Assembly: GCA_964365025.1 (NCBI GenBank) | Contig: CAYIOJ010000012.1 | Coordinates: forward strand, 1-21,006 | Length of the DNA stretch: 21,006 bases | Source: UBA10003 sp964365025 | Lineage (GTDB): Bacteria; Patescibacteriota; Patescibacteriia; Magasanikbacterales; UBA10003 | Direction: 5' to 3' | Shown: piece by piece, positions 1-4,744 of the stretch | Numbering within the stretch: the first letter of the stretch is position 1 | Layout: each line of letters starts with the position of its first letter | Program-made: the position numbers and the translations under genes | Notes under the pieces: generated by a model | The model's input: only the letters and a program-made list of their open reading frames with translations | Told to the model about the DNA's origin: nothing | The model's database searches: none

Positions 1-154
1 GGCGCTGCCACAATCCTGCCCTGGGGCAGGATTCCAAAGTAAATGGCCCATCAGCGCCACGGTCGGTTTCCCACGGTGCCATGGGGTCTCTTCTTTTCGG
101 GCTTTGGCGTTGTTTGCCAAGCCAGACGCGATATCTTTTTGGTTCTCGCTTCAT
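1..154 (-). CDS. Hypothetical protein, N-terminal part only (runs off the left edge)
   Basis: An open frame starts at the ATG at 154 and continues to the window edge without a stop, giving about 51 residues. I do not recognise the product. The visible part is basic at the start (MKREPKRYRVWLGKQR) with many Arg and Lys and no hydrophobic segment. The start is supported by a GAGGGGG ribosome binding site 6 bases upstream and by a consensus promoter at 179-207. The gene begins right after a duplicated rpmB 3' end and terminator, in the same arrangement as the VIT/VWA gene, so I infer it belongs to the same accessory cassette region. A 9-bp stem with a 4-base loop lies inside the frame at 12-33, and a 7-bp outer pairing joins 1-7 with 52-58. 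The stretch could therefore instead be, or also encode, a structured RNA. Confidence 0.5.
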   Translation of the reverse strand, partial: MKREPKRYRVWLGKQRQSPKRRDPMAPWETDRGADGPFTLESCPRAGLWQR

Positions 155-178
155 TGTTTTCCCCCTCGGTTGTTTTAA

Positions 179-207
179 ATGTTATCTGATATGGAGTTAG
201 TTGTCAA
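179..207 (-). promoter_or_regulatory. Promoter for the left-edge gene
   Basis: On the minus strand TTGACA (202-207) and TAACAT (179-184) are separated by exactly 17 bases, a sigma-70-type promoter with a perfect -35 and four of six matches at -10. The predicted start near 172 leaves a leader of about 17 bases carrying the GAGGGGG site before the ATG at 154. The -35 box lies directly against the U-tract side of the preceding terminator. Confidence 0.7.
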
Positions 208-237
208 AAAATATCCTCCATTTTCAGAAGGATATTT
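204..237 (-). terminator. Terminator, duplicated copy behind the rpmB fragment
   Basis: The stem pairs 209-219 with 227-237 around a 7-base loop, 11 pairs, followed on the minus strand by a run of T. One pair (218 with 228) is G-U in minus-strand RNA but a mismatch in plus-strand RNA, which fits minus-strand use. It is a diverged copy of the rpmB terminator at 2752-2782. Confidence 0.75.
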
Positions 238-336
238 GAACGACGGACTCTTTATTTTACTTTAGCCAAGGTCTTGAGGCATTTGGTGCAGATTTTCATT
301 TTTTTGCCATTGACTTTTTGCCATTGCAAATTGACA
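209..336. repeat. Left direct repeat: rpmB 3' end plus terminator
   Basis: This 128-bp block corresponds to 2753-2879 in the same orientation. The part inside the rpmB coding sequence is almost identical, and the spacer and terminator are diverged but keep their pairing. Together the two copies bracket the VIT/VWA gene, with a repeat period of 2543 bp. Confidence 0.85.
252..335 (-). pseudogene. rpmB 3' fragment (C-terminal 27 codons of L28, truncated duplicate)
   Basis: The frame reads the last 27 residues of L28 (from VNLQWQKVNGKK) to a TAA. It lacks the start codon and the first zinc CxxC pair. Positions 266-328 are identical, base for base, to 2809-2871 in intact rpmB, and 266-336 match 2809-2879 at 70 of 71 positions. 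Similarity stops abruptly upstream (337 onward), while the downstream spacer is diverged but recognisable and leads into a duplicated terminator. It cannot make a functional L28 and is best read as a duplication or an attachment-site remnant. Confidence 0.9.
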
Positions 337-363
337 TAGTGAATTTGAATTAAAATGTCAAAT

Positions 364-401
364 AAAAAAGCCCGTGCCAATTTAGTTTAATTGACACGAG
401 C
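364..401 (-). terminator. Intrinsic terminator of the VIT/VWA gene
   Basis: The stem pairs 370-382 with 389-401 in minus-strand RNA: 13 pairs including two G-U, with a 6-base loop, followed by six T (364-369 complement). It lies 14 bases after the stop codon of the VIT/VWA gene. Confidence 0.85.
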
Positions 402-414
402 AGGTTGACCTCCT

Positions 415-2658
415 TTAGTTCGTTACGGCGTAGCCTTGCAGCTGCCGTGCTTTAATCCAGTAAACCCGGGCGCTCGCAGCTTTTGGCTCTGCCAAGATCA
501 TTTTTGGAATCACGGCAATTTTATAGCCAAATTTGCCAAGTTCGACGAGCGTGACAAAGAGTTGAGCCTTGTCATCCTCGCTCCAACTCGCCAAGCCTGC
601 GGTTTCTTTGGCATTGAGTTCCTGGCTAAAAGTTTGCCATTCAGCATCATTAAGGGCGTTGTTCTTGGCTTGCGCAAGCAATGCCAGCGCCTTGGTCAGC
701 AACGAGATTACAGATCCCAATCCAGCTACTACGGTGGTTGGTGTGACGCCACCCGCAGCCTTGGGTCGCAAAACCGCTTGTTGACTGCCTGCGCCGTGGT
801 ATGTCTCTGGTTGACTGCCTGCCAATCTGTGTATCACACCAAGCGTAGCACCACGGAAGACAACTCCTCCTCCTCCTCCGGCAGCAGGAATGTTACTACC
901 AAACACCGCTTCCAGGTTCCATCCTTCAGGCAAAAGCACCGGAATGTCGACCCGCACTGGCTTTCCGCCCGGCTGCTCTTTGATCGAAACCGCGACAAAG
1001 GCGGTTTGTCCGCAGATAATGTTGTAGCGGAGCGAAAGCGCAATCTGCTTTTCTCCTTGAACTTCGCGAATTTGAGCTTTAGCCCAAAGCCGCGCGCCAA
1101 GTTCAGTCGTTGACTCCAAAGGCATTGTTATCGGCCACTCGAGCGGTTGCCCGTCTGCGTTTTTGCCAGTGACCGTGAACTTGGTAATAGGATGAGGCAA
1201 CTTGACGGCAATCGTGCGTGGACAACCGGCGTAAAGGTCGTCCAACCCCACAACGACTGCCTCTGTTGGGAGTCCTTGGAGAGCGACATCAATGACCACC
1301 GGACCAGAGGCAAGTGCGGCGATTGCAGTTGCCGCGGCATCAAAGTCCTCGTCCGGTCTAGTCCAATACACGCCTCCGCCAGTCTCGCGGCTCCAGCGTC
1401 GCGCCAATTCGTCGTTCACAGCTGTGCCAATCCCGACGACATGAATGCGCACCCCACGCTTCGCGCGGTAGGCTGTGTCAACCATGGCATCAGTTACGAG
1501 TACTATGCACCGCTCGCGTCCATCCTGTTCGTTTCCGAACAGTTGCATCGCGGCTTTGAGCGCGCGAGGCGTGTCGGTACCACCACTCGCGGTTATGTTC
1601 TGGATTTTTTCCCGTTGGTCTTGTCCGATCGTGGCAAGAGGAAGCAATTCATCAGCACTGCAGTTATAAATGACAATCCCGACGCGCACCGATCGTCCGA
1701 AATTCATCAAGCGGTCGAGAATCTTATTCGCGACGCGCTTGAGTCCAGCAATCGGCCCGCCATACATACTACCCGACTTATCAAGAACAAGGATGACATC
1801 GAGCGGGACTTTAACTTCCACCGCGGAGGCGCCTGGCGTGAGTTGGAGGAGAACAAATTCCTCTGGTTGATCATCATTATTCGGGATGAATGTTGTCCGA
1901 TCAACCCTGACTGTCGGAAGAGTTGCCTGCGTCCGATAGGTCAGGATGAAATCACGGTCCATCCGGAGTCCGGTAAGTTTGATCTGTTGGGTTTCCCCTT
2001 CCGCGGAGTCATAGGGCTCAACCATGGTCGGGTGCGAGGGGCACTCGACATGCGCCGCGAAACCCGGAGAGAGATCGAGCGCGATTGAAGCAGTGTAAGG
2101 CACGCTCTCAACCACCTGCGGCGTAATTTTTGAGGCGTCCGGCGACTTGTCGGTATCATCGGCCCAACCGGTGCCCTGCTGGCCGGTCGGGTTTCCCGGG
2201 ATAAATCGCGGAGCCACGACCAGCGGAGCCATGAAGCGTCCGCCGCCATCCTGCCAATCAACCGGTGCGATCATGGTAACCGATACAATCACCTTCTCGC
2301 CCGGCTCAATTCCACCCACATTCATCGTGAAGACATTCTCACGCTCTTGTTCAAGGAGCGTGGTGTGATGCCCGGCATCGCGAGCTGCCGCATACTCCTG
2401 GCGCGCCTCTTCACGCTGTCGGAGATTAGCAGTGACCTTGCGATCACCGATTTGCATCTCCAGCGCAAGCACGCTCGCTTCCGCGGGGAGTGGGCAAATA
2501 TAAATAGCTTCTACGGGATGATCAAGATCATTCCCGTACTCCTGTTCGACCGTGACTGCCGACTGGAGGCCGACAATAGTCACCTTGTATCGGACCTGTT
2601 TCAAAGGAAGGCCGTCAAGTGTTTGGCCCAATCTGTCGGGCGTCTTTTTGTCCTGCAT
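415..2658 (-). CDS. VIT domain plus von Willebrand factor A domain protein
   Basis: The product is 747 residues from the ATG at 2658. I prefer this start because an AAGGAG site sits 7 bases upstream (2666-2671); the in-frame TTG at 2664 is too close to it. Residues about 20-132 resemble a VIT domain (vault / inter-alpha-trypsin inhibitor type). Residues about 285-455 form a VWA domain with a complete metal site: DKSGS at 293-297, T361-D362 and D390. There is no signal peptide, membrane segment or sortase motif, so it is probably cytoplasmic. VIT-VWA proteins are generally thought to mediate metal-dependent protein binding; the partner here is unknown. Codons ending in C (GAC, GTC, CTC) are much commoner than in the ribosomal genes, which favour GAT, GTT and TTG. 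With its own promoter and terminator, a Shine-Dalgarno site unlike its neighbours, and flanking rpmB repeats, it is probably acquired. Confidence 0.9.
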   Translation of the reverse strand: MQDKKTPDRLGQTLDGLPLKQVRYKVTIVGLQSAVTVEQEYGNDLDHPVEAIYICPLPAEASVLALEMQIGDRKVTANLRQREEARQEYAAARDAGHHTTLLEQERENVFTMNVGGIEPGEKVIVSVTMIAPVDWQDGGGRFMAPLVVAPRFIPGNPTGQQGTGWADDTDKSPDASKITPQVVESVPYTASIALDLSPGFAAHVECPSHPTMVEPYDSAEGETQQIKLTGLRMDRDFILTYRTQATLPTVRVDRTTFIPNNDDQPEEFVLLQLTPGASAVEVKVPLDVILVLDKSGSMYGGPIAGLKRVANKILDRLMNFGRSVRVGIVIYNCSADELLPLATIGQDQREKIQNITASGGTDTPRALKAAMQLFGNEQDGRERCIVLVTDAMVDTAYRAKRGVRIHVVGIGTAVNDELARRWSRETGGGVYWTRPDEDFDAAATAIAALASGPVVIDVALQGLPTEAVVVGLDDLYAGCPRTIAVKLPHPITKFTVTGKNADGQPLEWPITMPLESTTELGARLWAKAQIREVQGEKQIALSLRYNIICGQTAFVAVSIKEQPGGKPVRVDIPVLLPEGWNLEAVFGSNIPAAGGGGGVVFRGATLGVIHRLAGSQPETYHGAGSQQAVLRPKAAGGVTPTTVVAGLGSVISLLTKALALLAQAKNNALNDAEWQTFSQELNAKETAGLASWSEDDKAQLFVTLVELGKFGYKIAVIPKMILAEPKAASARVYWIKARQLQGYAVTN

Positions 2659-2677
2659 TGTCAAACTCCTTAATACT

Positions 2678-2698
2678 CCTCACACACAATTGTGGAGG
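2678..2698. promoter_or_regulatory. Inverted repeat in the VIT/VWA gene leader, possible operator
   Basis: A perfect 10-base palindrome (CACAATTGTG, 2685-2694) is flanked by CCTC and GAGG. It lies just downstream of the predicted -10 box and upstream of the ribosome binding site, where a repressor could act. This is inference from position only. Confidence 0.3.
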
Positions 2699-2706
2699 TT
2701 ACTACT

Positions 2707-2735
2707 TTTTTACCACAATATCTGAAGCGTGTCAA
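2707..2735 (-). promoter_or_regulatory. Promoter of the VIT/VWA gene
   Basis: On the minus strand a perfect TTGACA (2730-2735) is followed after 17 bases by TAAAAA (2707-2712), four of six matches to the -10 consensus. It lies just behind the rpmB terminator, so the gene is transcribed separately from rpmB. Confidence 0.65.
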
Positions 2736-2751
2736 GGGTTTGAGCTAATTA

Positions 2752-2782
2752 AAAATATCCTCCGTTTTCAGGAGGATATTTT
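2752..2782 (-). terminator. rpmB terminator
   Basis: A 12-bp perfect stem (2752-2763 with 2771-2782) encloses a 7-base loop and is followed on the minus strand by a T-rich tract. It stands 12 bases after the rpmB stop. The plus-strand side is also T-rich. Confidence 0.85.
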
Positions 2783-2879
2783 GTTTTTTACGCTTTATTT
2801 CGCTTTGGCCAAGGTCTTGAGGCATTTGGTGCAGATTTTCATTTTTTTGCCATTGACTTTTTGCCATTGCAGATTGACA
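2753..2879. repeat. Right direct repeat: rpmB 3' half plus terminator
   Basis: This is the copy that forms the 3' half of intact rpmB. It matches 209-336 in the same orientation, with 63 identical bases in a row (2809-2871) inside the coding sequence. Confidence 0.85.
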
Positions 2880-2968
2880 AAGACGCGGCGCTTGGTCTTG
2901 ATGTTGGAGTGACTGCGGGTGGCGCCTTTAATCGGTCCGCGGCCGCATTTGGAGCATTTTCTAGCCAT
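2795..2968 (-). CDS. rpmB: 50S ribosomal protein L28
   Basis: This 57-residue protein is too short for many gene callers but is clearly L28. It begins MARKCSKCGRGPIKG, contains SHSNIKTKRRV and ends in a Lys-rich KTLAKAK tail. Two CxxC pairs (C5/C8 and C46/C49) make it the zinc-binding form. L28 sits near the tRNA exit site region of the large subunit. The ATG at 2968 has no Shine-Dalgarno site but has a T before it, like the other native genes. It has its own promoter (2997-3025) and terminator. Its 3' half is duplicated at 252-335, beyond the VIT/VWA gene. The length is slightly below the usual 60-78 residues. Confidence 0.95.
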   Translation of the reverse strand: MARKCSKCGRGPIKGATRSHSNIKTKRRVFVNLQWQKVNGKKMKICTKCLKTLAKAK

Positions 2969-2969
2969 A

Positions 2970-2998
2970 TAGTCATGATTAAATAAGTGTGGTATGAT
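2970..2998 (+). promoter_or_regulatory. Promoter of the M50 protease gene
   Basis: TATGAT (2993-2998) is preceded by TGG, an extended -10 element, and by a weak -35 (TAGTCA, 2970-2975) at 17 bases. The start would fall near 3005, leaving about 26 bases before the ATG at 3031. It overlaps the rpmB promoter. Confidence 0.5.
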
Positions 2999-3025
2999 TC
3001 TATCATAGAATTAATTAATTGGCAA
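2997..3025 (-). promoter_or_regulatory. Promoter of rpmB
   Basis: On the minus strand TTGCCA (3020-3025) and TAGAAT (2997-3002) lie 17 bases apart, five of six matches in each box. The -10 lies inside a 15-base palindrome (2997-3011) shared with the divergent promoter. Confidence 0.75.
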
Positions 3026-3030
3026 GCCCT

Positions 3031-3654
3031 ATGGATATTTTTTCTTTGGTTTTTTATTTTATCATAATTATTCCGTCGGCCATTATTCACGAATACGCGC
3101 ACGGCTGGATGGCTTGGATGCTGGGAGACCCGACTGCCAAATACGCCGGCCGGTTGTCGCTCGACCCGCGTGTGCACATTGATAAATGGGGCACGATTCT
3201 TTTGCCGATATTTTTGTATTTTGTTTCGGGCGGTAGTTTTGTTTTTGCCTATGCCAAGCCCGTGCCCTACAATCCGTATAATTTGAAAGATCAAAAATGG
3301 GGGCCGGCTATGGTTGGGCTCGCCGGTCCAATGGCGAACATTGCCACAGCTTTGGTTTTTAGTATTTTTATTCGCGCAGCTGGCATCCCTTCCTCATCTT
3401 TTATTTTTTCAATAATCAGTTTTTTCACTTTGATTGTTTATGCCAATATTGTTTTGGCTATTTTTAATTTAATGCCCATTCCGCCGTTGGATGGTTCTAA
3501 AATTTTATATGCTCTTTTGCCGGATAGCGCCCACAAGATACGTGAATTTTTAGAACGGTACAGTATTTTTTTATTGTTTTTCTTTATTTTTTTTGCGTTT
3601 AAGTTGATAAGTCCGATAATTGAAGCGGTGTTTAGAATAATGGTTGGCAGTTGA
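3031..3654 (+). CDS. M50 family membrane metalloprotease (site-2 protease type)
   Basis: This is a 207-residue integral membrane zinc protease. HEYAH at 20-24 supplies the catalytic Glu and two zinc His. The second family motif, NLMPIPPLDG at 146-155, supplies the third ligand (D154). Hydrophobic segments occur at about 3-19, 53-73, 92-115, 123-149 and 178-200. No PDZ domain is present, so it is the short form common in bacteria rather than the RseP type. Such enzymes cut membrane-embedded substrates; the substrate here is not indicated. The ATG at 3031 is chosen over the in-frame TTG at 3019, which would lie in the promoter region and adds no family sequence. Its stop codon lies inside the -35 box of the rpsL promoter. 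Confidence 0.9.
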   Translation: MDIFSLVFYFIIIIPSAIIHEYAHGWMAWMLGDPTAKYAGRLSLDPRVHIDKWGTILLPIFLYFVSGGSFVFAYAKPVPYNPYNLKDQKWGPAMVGLAGPMANIATALVFSIFIRAAGIPSSSFIFSIISFFTLIVYANIVLAIFNLMPIPPLDGSKILYALLPDSAHKIREFLERYSIFLLFFFIFFAFKLISPIIEAVFRIMVGS

Positions 3655-3679
3655 CAGATTTTCAGCTTTGATATAGAAT
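3651..3679 (+). promoter_or_regulatory. Promoter of the str/ribosomal operon
   Basis: A perfect TTGACA (3651-3656) and TAGAAT (3674-3679, five of six) are separated by 17 bases. The -35 overlaps the TGA of the M50 gene. Transcription should begin near 3686, giving a leader of about 90 bases before rpsL. Confidence 0.85.
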
Positions 3680-3691
3680 ATTCTCACATAG

Positions 3692-3742
3692 CTTTGTGGA
3701 AAATTGAGTTGTCGCCTCGGTGGCTCGGGGCCTGCCACAAAG
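3692..3742 (+). promoter_or_regulatory. Hairpin in the rpsL leader
   Basis: CTTTGTGG (3692-3699) pairs perfectly with CCACAAAG (3735-3742), closing a GC-rich interior of 35 bases. It starts about 6 bases after the predicted transcription start. No terminator-like U-run follows. A binding site for a ribosomal protein acting as repressor is possible but not shown. Confidence 0.45.
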
Positions 3743-3775
3743 AGACATTTAAGTCCCTTTGTTTTTGTTTATTTT

Positions 3776-4192
3776 ATGCCAACAATTCATCAATTGATTA
3801 AAAAAGGTCGTCATTCCATTAAAAAGAAGAGCAAGGCTCCGGCCATGCAGCATGGTTTGGACACCTTGCATCGCCGTCGCACGGATTTGGCCGGCGGTCG
3901 GCCGTTTTTGCGCGGAGTGTGCGTGAAGGTGACAACCATGACTCCGAAAAAACCAAACTCGGCGTTGCGCAAAATCGCTCGCGTGCGTTTGTCCAACGGT
4001 ATGGAAGTGACGGCCTACATTCCGGGCGTCGGTCATAATTTGCAGGAACACTCTATCGTTATGATTCGCGGCGGACGCGTTAAGGATTTGCCGGGCGTGC
4101 GCTACCACATTGTGCGCGGCATTTATGATACTCAAGGCGTAGCCGGCCGCAAGCGCGGCCGTTCTGTCTACGGCGCGAAGAAAGGAAAGTAA
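3776..4192 (+). CDS. rpsL: 30S ribosomal protein S12
   Basis: S12 lies at the decoding centre of the small subunit. The 138-residue protein has the signature TPKKPNSALRK (from 56), the loop contacting the A site where streptomycin resistance changes occur, and GGRVKDLPG (99-107) with the Asp that can be methylthiolated. It carries the longer N-terminal region seen in Gram-positive S12. The frame is open upstream to 3704, but homology begins at MPTIHQL, so the ATG at 3776 is used. It is the first gene of the operon. A 15-base gap leads to rpsG. Confidence 0.98.
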   Translation: MPTIHQLIKKGRHSIKKKSKAPAMQHGLDTLHRRRTDLAGGRPFLRGVCVKVTTMTPKKPNSALRKIARVRLSNGMEVTAYIPGVGHNLQEHSIVMIRGGRVKDLPGVRYHIVRGIYDTQGVAGRKRGRSVYGAKKGK

Positions 4193-4207
4193 TAATTTTT
4201 AAATTTT

Positions 4208-4678
4208 ATGCGTGGAAAATCAGCACCCAAAAGAAACATCTTGCCAGACCCGAAATATCAAAATATTCTGTTGGCTAAGTTTATCAATTTTGTCATGCGC
4301 AAGGGCAAAAAAATTACAGCGCAGAAAATAGTCTACGGAGCTTTTGATTTGATTAAGGAAAAAATCAAAAAAGATCCTCTGGATGTTTTTGATGAGGCCA
4401 TGAAAAACGTAAGTCCGCAAATGGAGACCAAATCCCGCCGCGTGGGCGGAGCCAATTATCAGGTGCCCATGCCGGTCAGGGGCGAGCGCCGCAATGGTTT
4501 GGCTTTTCGCTGGATTATCGCCGCCGCGCAGGCGCGCAAAGGCAAGCCAATGCATATTAATTTGGCCGATGAACTGATGGCCGCTTCTCAAAATCAAGGC
4601 GAGGCCGTAAGGAAAAAACAGGATATGCATCGTATGGCCGAGGCCAATCGCGCTTTTGCCCATTTCGCGAGATTTTAA
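4208..4678 (+). CDS. rpsG: 30S ribosomal protein S7
   Basis: S7 nucleates assembly of the 30S head and contacts E-site tRNA. The length of 156 residues is standard. Recognisable blocks are MRGKSAPKRNILPDP at the start, KFINFVMRKGKK, the beta-hairpin region GGANYQVPMPV and RRNGLAFRW. No Shine-Dalgarno site precedes the ATG; the 15 bases upstream are A/T only. In E. coli S7 represses the str operon through the rpsL-rpsG junction. Here that junction is only 15 A/T-rich bases, so this mode of control is not evident. Confidence 0.98.
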   Translation: MRGKSAPKRNILPDPKYQNILLAKFINFVMRKGKKITAQKIVYGAFDLIKEKIKKDPLDVFDEAMKNVSPQMETKSRRVGGANYQVPMPVRGERRNGLAFRWIIAAAQARKGKPMHINLADELMAASQNQGEAVRKKQDMHRMAEANRAFAHFARF

Positions 4679-4702
4679 TTTTGAGATTCCGAAATAAATA
4701 AT

Positions 4703-4735
4703 GTCACCCTGAACTTGTTTCAGGGTCGGGATGAC
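4703..4735. repeat. Small palindromic repeat between rpsG and fusA
   Basis: A 7-bp perfect stem (CCCTGAA 4707-4713 with TTCAGGG 4719-4725) has a 5-base loop, with outer GTCA/TGAC ends (4703-4706 and 4732-4735). It resembles the dispersed GTCA-type intergenic palindromes found in many bacterial genomes. It has no U-run and probably does not terminate transcription. Confidence 0.6.
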
Positions 4736-4744
4736 TTTGTATTT

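Noticed and set aside
353..414. AGGAGGT (408-414) followed after 10 bases by a GTG on the minus strand, a possible 15-codon peptide behind the VIT/VWA gene
   Set aside because: The frame runs through the terminator hairpin, so it would not be expressed as a normal gene.
1147..2088. Long plus-strand open frame of 313 codons
   Set aside because: It is antisense to the VIT/VWA gene, resembles no family, and reflects the GC-rich codons of the real gene.
415..2658. Transposon or insertion sequence carrying the VIT/VWA gene
   Set aside because: No transposase and no terminal inverted repeats; the flanking repeats are direct and derive from rpmB.
3704..3775. Upstream in-frame extension of rpsL
   Set aside because: The added residues fall in the leader hairpin and are absent from S12 proteins.
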